Below are positions 9,626 to 19,873 of a stretch of 64,000 nucleotides of DNA, piece by piece. The stretch covers positions 124,001 to 188,000 of the forward strand of contig NZ_CP021659.1 in assembly GCF_003122425.1 (NCBI RefSeq), given 5' to 3'. The position numbers and the translations under genes were made by a program. The notes under the pieces are model-generated. The model saw only the letters and a program-made list of their open reading frames with translations. It was not told the origin of the DNA and made no database searches. The stretch is from Candidatus Fukatsuia symbiotica. GTDB lineage: Bacteria > Pseudomonadota > Gammaproteobacteria > Enterobacterales > Enterobacteriaceae. The stretch's first letter is position 1, and the number at the start of each line of letters is the position of its first letter.

Positions 9626-12600
9626 TCAAAACTCAAATTGATAAACCATATCGAGTGCTTGATTAATACCGGACACTGCTTCCAGATACAACCTGGGCAT
9701 TAATCGATAGCGTAATGTTAAGGTTGCTAATGAATTAAATATGCCAACACCATACTTTACCTGTAGATCTCTAGTCAAATTACCACTGACAACCACCTGA
9801 GAGCTATTACCTACGCCCTCAGTATCCAATGCTAAATTACTGACACCGAATGCTTCACCAATCTTGCCGACAAGTTTACCACTTTTTGCTACCCCAAGAC
9901 CGATTAACATTGACGTCATCATGTTGCCATCCGTACCGGACTGGCTTAAACCCTGACCACGCAGCAGATAAGACCAGGCCTCCAGTTCTGGCTTGACTGG
10001 ATCGGAAAATACCGTGACCAGCGGAGCATTAGCCATGCCTGTAACTCGTACACCCGCGGTTACATTATCTTCGGTTGCCTGCGGATTACGTATCGCTTCA
10101 ATATTCAATAAAGGCTGGTCAGCGGGGCCGGAGAACAGCAATAACCCTTTTTTCACAATCAGATCCTGTCCATAGGCATGAAAACTGCCTTCAGGAATAG
10201 TGATCTGACCATTCAATCCCAATCCTTGTTTATCCTGTGTTACCTTTAATGCGCCCTGTAATTGGGCTTTTAGATCAAAAGCATCAAGGCGTACATCAGA
10301 GCCGAGGCGAACATGTAGATTACTGTTAATAGCAACCGTTCTCTTTTTATCCTCTATCGGTTGCAGTTGGTTGTTTAACATCACTTCATCTGGAGAAACT
10401 GACACCGTGTTTTGCGGTATTTCCTGTACAAAAATACGGGCCCACGGAATATCGATCGAACCATCCAATGTGAACATCTGTGGCGTGGCTGCAAATACCA
10501 AATCGGGTGAGACATCGATCTGTAGCATCGGTGGTACTACCACGCGTAATCTCTCTCCTTTAGCCGTAATTCTGGCGCGCCAGGCAGCAATATTACGCCA
10601 ATCCGCATTACCCGCTAAATTTAGCTGCCCCTTGGCCGTGCGGATCAACCCTTCTAGCGTCGATGTCATGCCATTGAAGTCCACCGACAAGCGACCTTCG
10701 CTAATTTTAAATGGCATCCAACTGCTATCTAGACCTACTTTGTCTAACGTCAGCTGACCATAGAGCAGCGGATTTTTTGCATTACCCGCCAAACGTAGAT
10801 TGGCGTTTAGCATGCCTGTCGCCTTTTCACCTTTACTCAAGATCGGATTAATCGTCGCTAGTGCGATATTATTGATAGCAATATTACCCGATAATTTACG
10901 TTGCCCCTGTGGCTGTGTAACCTGCAGTTGTCCGTTAAATTGTCCATTGTCGGTCAATTTAATCAGCCAATCCATTTGTGCATGTCCTTGAGTCAGACCT
11001 GCGTCTAAGTCTAGCCTATCAAAGGCAATTGGCAGTGAATTACCCTGTATTTGTTGTTGTATTTTTACACCCTTCCCCACCAGAGATATTGTAGCCTGTG
11101 GCAAAGCGCTATTCGCTTGCCAACTGATATCCCCTCGTCCACTAAAGATGCCGTGCAGGGTAGTTTGCGGGCTGAGGAAGGGGGTGATCATCTGTAAATC
11201 AAAGCGATTGAGGATAACCGTCGCTTGGCCGTTGGCACCTAGCTCGATAGCACGTGGCACACAGAGTTCTGCATGAGGATTTTGCCAACAGTGTGCACCG
11301 ATAATTAACTTTTGCGTCTTATTGAGATAGTCAAACGTGATGGCGCGATTTACGTTCCATTCACCGACCAAGGTTGAAAAATGGCTATTATTTAGACTTC
11401 CGAGCCAATGTTGCTGCTGTCGATCAAAACTGCCGTTCAGTGCCAATTGAGCGCTAAGAGGCTCGCCGGTCAATTTTAAATGTAACTGATGTTGCTTTTC
11501 AGTGCCTTTGGCTGCAAGTGTTAATGTCTTGATCAAAAAATTTTCCTGCTTAAGTTGATCAATCTGCATCGATAGCTGTCCTTGTATGAGATCACTTGAA
11601 CGCACATCGCTATCAATTTTGACCCGCTTAATATACAGTTTTTGCCACTGTAAATTATTCGCCGTGATATCAGCCAATAGCTGAGGTGCTTTTAAGTTAC
11701 CACGCAATTTGAGCGTACCTTTCGCTATCCCTGCTAATCCGGGCAAGGCACCGTCTAATTGGGGAGCATCAAGATCAGCATCCAATACCCATTTGTCATT
11801 GAGATCACCTTTAACATCCAGCCGGTTACGGCCCAGCGCCAGATTGATAGTAGGAATATGCCACTGTCCCGCGGAGTTACCATTCAAAGAGCCGTGCGCG
11901 ATCAAACGTTTTTGCTTTATATTACCGTCTAACATCAGCTCAGGAACTTGTAGTTGCCAGTGCTCTTCATGTATCTTGCCACTGGTGCGTATTGTACCGT
12001 TCAGTTTTGCCGGCCATTGTGGCCATTGTTTTTCTGTATTAATACCATTTACGGTCAATAATGATTGCCAACTGATGCCATCTCGCCAGGTTACTTTCCC
12101 CGTTAAATCTGTACTACCTTGTAAAGCGGTTAAGCGCAACCTTGTCAGGTCGAATTGCTCTAAGTTGCCCTTACCATCAAGCGTTAAGCGTGCTGGTGGC
12201 AAATCAATGGCTTGCAAATTACCGTGCAATGACAGTGCATAGTGAGTAGCTTTGCCATTGAAACGCATTTTAAAATCATTGAGTTGATATTGTGCATTAC
12301 CGGTTAACGGCCAATGTAATTGTGGACTTTGTAACGTTATAGCGAGCGGTAGCCCTGCTTCAGTGAGTACGGTCTCGGCATCCAACTGGGCATTGATGGA
12401 TCCGGAAAGATTAAGTGCCAGTTTCAGTTGTTCACATAATCCACCGTGCAAGCGCAATTTCACTTTTTCTCTTTGTAGCGGTGCAATATTGAGAGTGCTC
12501 TCCGCCACAATATCCAGTGGCCATTTATCCGACAAATTGGCAGTGCCTTTGACCAATAATTCACCTTGCGGTGTTTTAATGGCTAAGTTGTCGAGTTGGA

Positions 12601-13392
12601 TAGCTTGACCCTGAGTATGTCCCTGCAAGAATAAGCTGTTTATGATGAAATCATTTTCGCCACGCAAGCGCAGTTGTTGCCCAGAAAGCGCCGTTATCTG
12701 AATATCGAGCGGTAAATGAAAATCTGGTAACGAGGGTAATAGGGGCTGACGAAACAAAGCGATTAAAGTTTCATTCAACGACTCAGTCGATAATTTGCTC
12801 TTTTTCTGTGCATTCAATCTTTCTGGCAATGGGTCAGCCACTGTCGGCACCCCGGTTACGATCAATAACTCACTGATTTTAGTTGGCATCAATGATAATA
12901 CTCGCTGCTGCCAATGCGCCCCAGTACGCAACTCTTCTAAAGAAATAGCCGTTTGGTCTACCCTGACGTTGACATTATTCAACGTCAACAATTTTAACGT
13001 TATCGGATAGGGTGTTTTGAGATCGGTTAATGGTTTAGTGTCAGTTGGAGCAGAACTTGCCGGTAGTTCTGCTGTTGTGATCTGTACATCAATATCTTGT
13101 GCATTGAGCGCCTCGATACAGATTTCTCCCTGCTTCAAGCAGGAAAACTGGAGCGAAAGATGCAACTGATCCACTTTGGCCAGCACCCCTGGCATCTGAT
13201 ACTGAACACCTTCCAGTGTGAGATCACGCAAGCCCCCTTAACAGTAACGATATCCAGCCCTGGAACCCAGCGAGTCGCACTATTAATCAAGAAGTGCACA
13301 CCACTGGTTGTACCCAGTAGAATAGTTAGAGTAGCGATCAGTAATGACAATATGAGCAGGAGTGAAAGACTCAGTTTTTTTATCCAACTCAT
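9626..13392 (-). pseudogene. tamB: Translocation and assembly module protein TamB, frameshifted near the N-terminus
   Basis: TamB is a very large inner-membrane-anchored periplasmic protein that pairs with TamA in outer-membrane biogenesis and lipid transport. Residues 1 to about 54 (13392 to about 13231) hold the signal anchor ([10 protein letters not shown], then a hydrophobic segment) and GTTSGVHFL, RWVPGLDI. One G is then missing in the Trp codon of the expected GAWRDLTLE, shifting the frame near 13230. The remaining 1200 residues are open and contain the beta-helical repeats and the C-terminal DUF490 domain (to MVYQFEF). Without correction the large part lacks its membrane anchor. The frame overlaps tamA by 4 bp. 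The long intact remainder suggests a very recent lesion or a sequence error. Confidence 0.82.
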
Positions 13393-15122
13393 AATTCAGG
13401 TCCCAAACTGATATAAAATTGCATACGCTGGGTTTCTTTATCACCAATAGGCAGGGCAATATCGAATCTTACTGGACCAATAGGAGATGCCCAGCGTACT
13501 CCTACACCGGCACCGGTTTTAAAATCGCTACGGTGGATATCATTTACCGCTTCACCTGCATCGACAAAGACCGCGCCCCACCATCGATCCGTGACGTTAT
13601 ATTGGTATTCGACAGACGTGGTAGCCAGTTTTGCCGCACCTGTGAGCTTGCCTTTACTATCGCGTGGTGAGATACCGTTATATTTATAACCACGGATACT
13701 ACGATCACCACCGGCAAAAAAACGCAGTGACGACGGCATCAGGTCGAAATTATTGGTTTCTATCCAGCCAAGATTACCCCGTAGCACGAAACGATTTTTT
13801 TCGCCTAATGTCCGGATCCAAACATGTTGTGCCTGTATCACACCAAAATTGAGGTCTGACCCCCATGATCTATTGGAAACATCAAGAGAATAACGCTGAC
13901 TGTCTCCCCAAGTTGGCATTGCGCCACCACGTTGACGAATACGATTGATACTGACCCCCGGGTAAAGCAGCATAGGGGTATGGGTGATTTGTCCTTGAGT
14001 ATAGTGTTCTAGACTCCAGCGTAGGTTAACAGCACGTTGCCAACCACTGGACAAGTTCCAAAAGCGTGCCACGTTTAATGTGCTGATATCTGATTTGGTA
14101 TCGTTTTGATTGATACGTTTGAACCCACTTTGCAGTAGGTAATAGTGCTCCAGCGGATTTTTTAATAAGGGAATACGATAACTGAAATCAAGGCTTTGCC
14201 CAGGTACGGAAATATTCGCGCTGGTGGTTAAACTATGACCACGGGAGTTGAGCCAAGGTTTACGCCAACTGGCTTTTACTCGTGGTCCTATGTCAGTTGC
14301 ATAGCCTCCACCCAATTCAACGGTGTTTTTAGTCTTAGGTGTCACTATAGCTTCCAACGGCAAAATTTTGCTGGTGTTAGCATCAGTAAAGTTGGGAGAA
14401 ACCACCGCCGAGTTAAACCAGTTAGTTGCAGCCAGACGGCGATTTAACTCAGCGAGATCATCCGAGCTATAATAATCTCCTTCGTGGAATGGCACTAAAT
14501 TTTGTAAATAATCTTCCCTGATTTGCGCCCCTTGGAATAGCAGGTGACCAAAACGATAACGTTGTCCACTGTCGAAATCGATATCCCAAAAAGCTTGATG
14601 CCGCTGCTGAGCGACCCCCAATTGTTTTTTAATCATATCGGCGTCAAAATAACCCTTACGCAGTGCTAGCGCAGAAAGTGAGCGGGTAAAATCGTCAAAT
14701 TCACCATGATTCAATATCGACTCTATTTTAGGTGTATCTTTGCTCACCAAGGCTTGATAGGCGGGATCGTCCTTAGCCATACCACGCAAGCGGATATCAA
14801 CGCCAGCGAGGCGTACTGGTGTGCCTGCTACCACATTGACAACCAACGTCGAGCGCTTAGGCTCTTGCTGCAGATCAAAATTAATCGTTGGATCGTAATA
14901 ACCTAACGCGCGTAGCCCTTGACGGATAGCGGCTTGCACGCGCGCCTGAAAACGTCCATCAAAGCTGATCTCATCAGCAGTGATGGTTGATAAACTTGCT
15001 TGCACATTTTTTTCGAGTTCACCACTAAGCCCATTAATCTGTAACCCTATAGTGGCATGAACAAATGGGGTAGTGAGCATTACACACAAAAAACAGAGAA
15101 TAGGGTATCGTGGCACGTACAT
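13389..15122 (-). CDS. tamA: Outer-membrane translocation protein TamA
   Basis: An Omp85-family outer-membrane protein, about 577 residues, partner of TamB. A signal peptide ([18 protein letters not shown]) is followed by three POTRA-type domains (residues about 25-265) and a 16-strand beta-barrel. The barrel contains the family's [11 protein letters not shown] motif and ends with SLGPEL, the usual terminal strand. The start is uncertain: ATG at 15122 has GGAG only one base away, while GTG at 15116 has it seven bases away and is the better site. A longer in-frame extension to 15254 runs through a repeat element and is unlikely. A family A repeat sits 14 bp upstream, so its promoter may have been changed. 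Confidence 0.93.
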   Translation of the reverse strand: MYVPRYPILCFLCVMLTTPFVHATIGLQINGLSGELEKNVQASLSTITADEISFDGRFQARVQAAIRQGLRALGYYDPTINFDLQQEPKRSTLVVNVVAGTPVRLAGVDIRLRGMAKDDPAYQALVSKDTPKIESILNHGEFDDFTRSLSALALRKGYFDADMIKKQLGVAQQRHQAFWDIDFDSGQRYRFGHLLFQGAQIREDYLQNLVPFHEGDYYSSDDLAELNRRLAATNWFNSAVVSPNFTDANTSKILPLEAIVTPKTKNTVELGGGYATDIGPRVKASWRKPWLNSRGHSLTTSANISVPGQSLDFSYRIPLLKNPLEHYYLLQSGFKRINQNDTKSDISTLNVARFWNLSSGWQRAVNLRWSLEHYTQGQITHTPMLLYPGVSINRIRQRGGAMPTWGDSQRYSLDVSNRSWGSDLNFGVIQAQHVWIRTLGEKNRFVLRGNLGWIETNNFDLMPSSLRFFAGGDRSIRGYKYNGISPRDSKGKLTGAAKLATTSVEYQYNVTDRWWGAVFVDAGEAVNDIHRSDFKTGAGVGVRWASPIGPVRFDIALPIGDKETQRMQFYISLGPEL

Positions 15123-15135
15123 ACTCCGAATGAAT

Positions 15136-15278
15136 AGACTTCTTGCAAAACCTACTACGTGCCGCAAATTCTGCGGTACGTGGTGCTCACCATCCTCATG
15201 CCCTCGCATGTACACTGTGGTTGCTGTGCGCCAGGCGCCTTGACTTCGCAGCACTCGCTACGGTTTTGCAAGAAGTCT
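15136..15278. repeat. Family A inverted-repeat element, copy 2
   Basis: A 143-bp element with perfect AGACTTCTTGCAAAAC / GTTTTGCAAGAAGTCT ends. It lies immediately upstream of tamA. The interior (GCATGTACACTGTGGTTGCTG, then GGCGCCTTGACTTC) is shared with copy 3 at 56138-56281. Confidence 0.8.
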
Positions 15279-15282
15279 AATT

Positions 15283-15409
15283 ATGCTCTTGTAAAAACGA
15301 TATCATGGGTAGCGAGGCGCTCGCAATCCTCATACACTCGTGTACACTTCGAGGATAACGTGCCCTGAGTCTTGACTTTCCACCGCAGGTACGGTTTCGC
15401 AAGAGGTCT
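15283..15409. repeat. Diverged repeat next to family A copy 2
   Basis: It starts CTCTTGTAAAAACG and ends GGTTTCGCAAGAGGTCT, an imperfect version of the family A right end. The interior GCTCGCAATCCTCATACACT resembles the 23526-23643 fragment. It sits directly before the ytfL start, and the AAGAGGTC at its end supplies the ytfL ribosome binding site. Confidence 0.6.
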
Positions 15410-16077
15410 TTATGTTAAACAGTATATTACTCATTTTCTTTCTGATCGCGGTCAGTGCCTTTTTTTCCTTATCGGAAATTTCATTAGCAGCTTCACGCAA
15501 AATAAAGTTGAAAGTGATGGCCGATGAAGGAGATAGGTGTGCCTCACGTATTCTAAAAATGCAAGAAACGCCAGGAACCTTTTTCACTGTTGTGCAAATT
15601 GGCCTTAATGCGGTGGCAATCCTTGCCGGTATTGTCGGTGACGCTGCTTTTTCACCTTCATTTAAGGTTGCCCTTGAACACCTTATTTCGCCAACCTTAG
15701 CTGAACAGGTTAGTTCTGTTTTTTCATTTGTCTTGGTGACAAGCTTATTTATTCTGTTTGCTGATCTCACCCCGAAACGCATCGGTATGATTGCACCGGA
15801 GGCAATTGCTGTCCGTATTGTCAAACCAATGTGTTTCTGTTTGATGATTTTTCGCCCATTAATCTGGTTTTTCAACGGTATGGCCAATTTGATCTTCCGC
15901 CTGTTTAAATTACCGATGGTTCGTAACGATGACATTACCTCTGACGACATTTACGCCGTAGTGGAAGCTGGTGCGCTGGCCGGGGTCTTACGTAAACAAG
16001 AGCACGAATTGATTGAAAATGTATTTGAAATGGAATCTCGTACTGTCCCCTCTTCTATGACATCACGTGAAAATGTC

Positions 16078-16697
16078 AGTAAATATCCCCCGGCAAAGCC
16101 GGGGGCTTTAATTATTAGCCCCTAGAAGAGGCCAACAAACCTTGAACCGCCTGAAGGCGGTCATTACATCCTAAGCTTCAATTGTTCATAATGATTGTCT
16201 TGTTTTTCTTGGTATCGAATGTAAGCTCGTATCAGCTCTTCGTTCAAACCCACTGTAGATACAAAGTAACCTCTAGCCCAAAAATTCTCACCACTATAAT
16301 TCCGGACTTTACCCATAAACCGTCGTACGATTGAGATTGCACTTTTTCCTTTTAGATAACCCATTACATATGACACTGAATATTTCGGCGGAATACTTAT
16401 GCAAATATGGATATGATCAATCATCAAATGTCCTTCAATAATTTTGCATTCCTTCTGACTTGCTAACTCGTGAAACATCTCACCGAGATGCTTTCTAATT
16501 TCACCAAATATTGTTTTTTTACGGCCTTTCGGGATAAAAACAATGTGATACTTACAATCCCATTTCGTATGGCTAAGACTCTGGTAATCTTTCATTTGAA
16601 TTTCCTATCTCTTGGTCGAGATAGAAGATTCGGGTGACCGCACCACACGGTCAAACCTTACGGAGTCCCCCGGCAAAGCCGGGGGATTACCTAATTT
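16078..16697. mobile_element. IS200/IS605-type insertion sequence
   Basis: An element of about 620 bp inserted into ytfL, with boundaries accurate to a few bases. Both ends carry the same hairpin, CCCCCGGCAAAGCCGGGGG (at 16087 and 16667), the subterminal stem-loops that single-strand-transposing IS200 elements use. It holds one gene, tnpA, on the minus strand. No target-site duplication is expected and none is obvious. There is no tnpB-like gene. Confidence 0.88.
16164..16595 (-). CDS. tnpA: IS200-type Y1 transposase TnpA
   Basis: A 143-residue HUH-superfamily transposase that moves single-stranded DNA. The HUH motif is H61-I-H63 in DHIHICI. The probable catalytic tyrosine is Y125 in IRAYIRYQE, after the conserved ARGYFVSTVG. 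The length is normal for the family and the frame is intact, so the element may be active. It is transcribed opposite to the disrupted ytfL. Confidence 0.93.
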   Translation of the reverse strand: MKDYQSLSHTKWDCKYHIVFIPKGRKKTIFGEIRKHLGEMFHELASQKECKIIEGHLMIDHIHICISIPPKYSVSYVMGYLKGKSAISIVRRFMGKVRNYSGENFWARGYFVSTVGLNEELIRAYIRYQEKQDNHYEQLKLRM

Positions 16698-17330
16698 TAT
16701 TTATCTCGATCTGTGCACTAGCGAGGACAATATTAAAGAAAAAATTTCGGTTCACCCTCATTCTAAATTCCTGGTTTGTGATGGCAATATCGATAAAATT
16801 GTAGGCTATGTAGACTCAAAAGATCTACTCAATCGTGTACTCGGCAATCAAAGTTTAGTCCTTAGTAGTGGTGTACAAATCCGTGCTGCCCTTATCATAC
16901 CTGATACTTTGACACTCTCTGAAGCATTGGAAAGTTTTAAAACTGCTGGCGAAGATTTTGCGGTTATTTTGAATGAATACGCACTAGTTGTGGGGATTAT
17001 CACACTAAATGATGTGATGACTACTCTAATGGGGGATTTGGTTGGGCAAAGCCAGGAAGAACTGATCGTCGCACGTGACGAGAATTCATGGTTAATTGAA
17101 GGTGGGACCCCCATCGACGATGTGATGCGTGCACTTAATATCGGTGCATTTCCACAATCGGTTAACTATGAAACCATCGGGGGTTTTATGATGTACATGT
17201 TGCGAAAAATTCCAAAACGTACCGATTTCTTTAAATATGCTGGCTACAAATTTGAAGTAATTAATATCGATAGCCATAAGATTGATCAACTGTTAGTCAC
17301 TAAGTTAGCTGACTGACATCTCTTGTAGAT

Positions 17331-17365
17331 AAAAACACTGTGGCTCCAGATTCAGGAGCCACAGT
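17331..17365 (-). terminator. Rho-independent terminator of ytfK
   Basis: On the minus strand an 11-bp stem ACTGTGGCTCC / GGAGCCACAGT with a 7-base loop is followed by GTTTTTATC. It lies 25 bp past the ytfK stop and between the convergent ytfK and ytfL 3' ends. Confidence 0.75.
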
Positions 17366-17389
17366 CGAATTTGCTTGTTGACAAGAAAA

Positions 17390-17599
17390 TCAACTTATTT
17401 CGGTTTGCAAACGCAGCACCTGTCGGTTGACCTCTGACATGACTTCAAAATAGCGTTTATCAAGGACTTTATTGGGTCGTAAAATCTTGCCTCTATCGAA
17501 CTCGAAAACCCCCATATTCCTGATATATAGGCGTCCACGGAACAGTGTTTTTACGTACATTGCGATTCTCATAGGATGGTAACGCTGGAAGATCCTCAT
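17390..17599 (-). CDS. ytfK: DUF1107 protein YtfK
   Basis: A 69-residue protein matching E. coli YtfK across its length: it starts MRIFQRYHP and has [21 protein letters not shown] and [14 protein letters not shown]. In E. coli YtfK binds SpoT and promotes (p)ppGpp accumulation during phosphate or fatty-acid starvation. The ytfL-ytfK neighbourhood is conserved. A terminator follows the gene. It appears intact. Confidence 0.92.
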   Translation of the reverse strand: MRIFQRYHPMRIAMYVKTLFRGRLYIRNMGVFEFDRGKILRPNKVLDKRYFEVMSEVNRQVLRLQTEIS

Positions 17600-17809
17600 T
17601 GTATCATTTTCCTCCTACAGTACTAACACACAGGCGCCGCTAACGACCAAAACGGTCAATCACAGTCAGCGCAAAACAAAAGCACAAAGCAAGCAGAGCA
17701 CAAGCAGGCTGCAAAGCAGTAGACCGGAGAAATAGTGTTTAAGTTCCACTCTTTGCTTAACAATGCTAGACCTGTCACTAAAAAATACCGTATAATCGCC
17801 GCCTGATGA

Positions 17810-17886
17810 GGCCCCTTAGCTCAGTTGGTTAGAGCACACGACTCATAATCGTTTGGTCGCTGGTTCAAGTCCAGCAGGGGCCACCA
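17810..17886 (+). tRNA. ileX: tRNA-Ile2 (CAU anticodon, lysidine type)
   Basis: A 77-nt cloverleaf: acceptor stem GGCCCCT / AGGGGCC, D arm TTAGCTCAGTTGGTTAGAGC, anticodon loop CTCATAA with CAT, T arm GCTGGTTCAAGTCCAGC, and encoded CCA. The acceptor stem and T arm follow E. coli ileX (AUA-reading tRNA-Ile2, modified by TilS) rather than elongator tRNA-Met, whose acceptor starts GGCTACG. A promoter is visible just upstream: TATAAT at 17791-17796, with a weak -35 (TAGACC) 18 bases before it. Confidence 0.9.
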
Positions 17887-17889
17887 AAT

Positions 17890-18226
17890 TTTTCAATAAC
17901 ATCTTTAACGTCTCTACTTCCGAATCAGAAATCTTCAGTTCTTGCGTTATGCCTTGTTTATCGGCGCCTTCAACTTTTTTTTTCAACGTTTTTGTACACC
18001 AGGCAATACAGCAGATCATATTCTTCATCGGTGAAAAAATCATTTAGCTTTTCAAGTTGTAGTCGGAGGGGTGATTTTTCCTCGATATATCGCCCAGGCG
18101 TCAGAAATGACATCGTCGTCGTCCTTAAAGGCTTTAAAAACCCAAGACTTTTCGCTGATTTTCCAAAATGCAACAAATGGTAGGGGGACTTCCTTGTGGT
18201 AGAGAAAGTGTAGCATCGTCAAACAT
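17890..18226 (-). pseudogene. Decayed ORF of unknown function adjoining the tRNA
   Basis: I do not recognise this protein. On the minus strand a good ribosome binding site (GGAGGAGGAAG) precedes ATG near 18214. From there coding-like sequence is spread over three frames. Parts read FVAFWKISEKSWVFKAFKDD, then SPLRLQLEKLNDFFTDEEYD, then, one frame over across a run of nine A's, GADKQGITQELKISDSEVET and TLKMLLKN. The last piece reads directly into the 3' end of the tRNA. It looks like a truncated, frameshifted gene abutting the tRNA, as is common for remnants of tRNA-integrated elements. TATAAT at about 18281-18286 on that strand could be its old promoter. Confidence 0.4.
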
Positions 18227-18293
18227 ACGGCTTCCTCCTCCTGTTTCGAGTCATCGGGTTTTGTGATTATCAGGGGCGAAATTATACCTTATT

Positions 18294-19873
18294 CTAGTTA
18301 TTTCTTTTTTTCGACGTAGTTCCGAGTGTACCTGCTACCTTTGCTCGTATACGAACGGCATTACCAGGCATGTAAGCCAGTGGTATCGCTTCAAGTTCGA
18401 TAGTTTCAATAGAATCAGGTTGTGCTCCTATGGCTATCGCACGCATAATGGCTTTGTTTTGAGCATCTTCCAGACCGGCATTAAGATCTTTATTTTCATT
18501 AAGTACCACAAGGATATCTACCTCGCCACTGGCTTGTGCTACTGAAATACCAATTGCATTAGCAACACTGGCGTTCTCCGGTCGGATAACCTGGGATGCT
18601 CCCTGTAATGTGGTTGGCAGTAGAACCGCCCCTCCCCCTACCAACACAACCGGTGTTGGATCATTGTTGGTTTTCATCCGATCGATGACCTTTTCCACCA
18701 TAGCAACATAGTGCGTAAAAACCTGTTCAACCCAATCGGCTGGTAAATGCTGGATGTGCTTACTGTCACCAAGCTGCAGCAACCCTTTGGCTACCGCGAT
18801 ATCAGTCACAGTGATAGTGTCTCCGCCAAATACCAAGGCACGTTCAACCAGTTTGTATCCGACGCTCTCAGGGCCTATTTTAAACTCCCCATTGGGCAAC
18901 CGAGTGACAATAGTCCCTCCACCTAAGCCAATGGAGGCAATATCTGGCATGCGAAAATTGGTGCGAACGCCCCCAATTTCAGCGGCAATAAGTGATTCTC
19001 GAGGAAAACCGTTCGTCAGTACACCGACATCCGTTGTCGTACCACCCACATCAACGACTAATGTGTTTTTTAAACCAGTCAGATATGAAGCACCACGAAT
19101 ACTGTTAGTTGGTCCAGAAGCAATGGTGAGAATGGGAAACGAAAGCGCGTGTTTTAGAGGCATTAACGTACCATCATTTTGACCGAAAAAAATCTCAGCA
19201 TTGATTTGATGCATCAGCAACGCTTTGCTAAATCCGTTGGCAATGTTACGCGCGGTGGTAAAGAGAGCAGCATTTAAAATCGATGCATTTTCCCTTTCTA
19301 ATAAGCCAATTGATCCTATTTCATACGAAAGCGATATTGGCGTTTCCTCTCCCAATTCTTCTCGTACTAATTCTGCCACTCTTAACTCTTGTGTGTTAGA
19401 AACGGGTGAAAAAACACCACAAACAGAAACTACATCGACTTTGCCTTTAACCTGCCGCAAATGTCCACGTATTTCCTCTTCGTCGAGAGGAGAGAGTATC
19501 CTGCCGTCATACTCAAATCCTCCCTTAACGATAAATAAATAGGCAGCCAGATTATTACGGAAATCGTCGGGAACATCAGTGAGGGGGGTATAGCCAAGGT
19601 TGCGGGTGCGCCAAGGCGAAAGTGCACGACCGAGTTTAACCCCTTACGCTCCACAATTGCATTAGTGCAATGGGTAGTACCAAGCATGGCTTCCGTAATG
19701 GTCGTTTTATCGATGTCAGAATCTTTTAACAGAGAAGCAATGGCTTGTTCGATACCCGTGATCACATCGCTTGTCGTTGATTGTTTGGTACGTGCGATAA
19801 CTGTCTTATCATTATCTAGGAGTACAGCATCGGTATTGGTGCCACCGACATCTATGCCAATACGATAATTCAT
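18294..19873 (-). pseudogene. Hydantoinase/oxoprolinase family ATPase, frameshifted
   Basis: An ASKHA-fold ATP-dependent hydrolase subunit (HyuA/oxoprolinase type) acting on a hydantoin- or 5-oxoproline-like ring. The N-terminal part begins MNYRIGIDVGGTNTDAVLL, the phosphate-binding motif, and continues to LGAPATLAIPP. Then one C is missing from a C-run (19583-19588 on the plus strand reads six G; seven would restore the frame). The restored frame continues TDVPDDFRNNLAAYLF, GGFEYDGRILSPLDEEE and joins the 388-residue C-terminal part, with VVDVGGTTTDVGVL and GGGGAVLLP-like motifs. It would be about 526 residues. It overlaps the DUF917 gene by 4 bp, showing operon structure. Confidence 0.83.

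Larger units (their letters stand above)
15412..17316 (+). pseudogene. ytfL: CorC/HlyC-family membrane protein YtfL, split by an IS200-type insertion
   Basis: YtfL is an inner-membrane protein with an N-terminal CNNM/DUF21 domain (about four membrane segments), two CBS domains and a C-terminal CorC_HlyC domain; it has been linked to cation or polyamine handling. The N-terminal half (15412 to about 16077) matches through SRTVPSSMTSRENV. An inserted element follows, and the match resumes near 16698 with IYLDL and continues through HPHSKFLVC, GYVDSKDLLNRVL, LNEYALVVGIITLND to the normal C-terminus at 17316. The break falls in the first CBS domain. Apart from the insertion the coding sequence seems undamaged. 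Confidence 0.9.

Noticed and set aside
11709-12242. 177-codon plus-strand frame inside tamB
   Set aside because: It is antisense to conserved TamB coding sequence and has no start signal; one of many shadow frames opposite tamB.
15123-15254. N-terminal extension of TamA
   Set aside because: The extra 44 codons lie inside a repeat element and precede a clear signal peptide.
17810-17886. Elongator tRNA-Met
   Set aside because: The anticodon is CAU, but the acceptor stem (GGCCCCT) and T arm follow tRNA-Ile2, not tRNA-Met.
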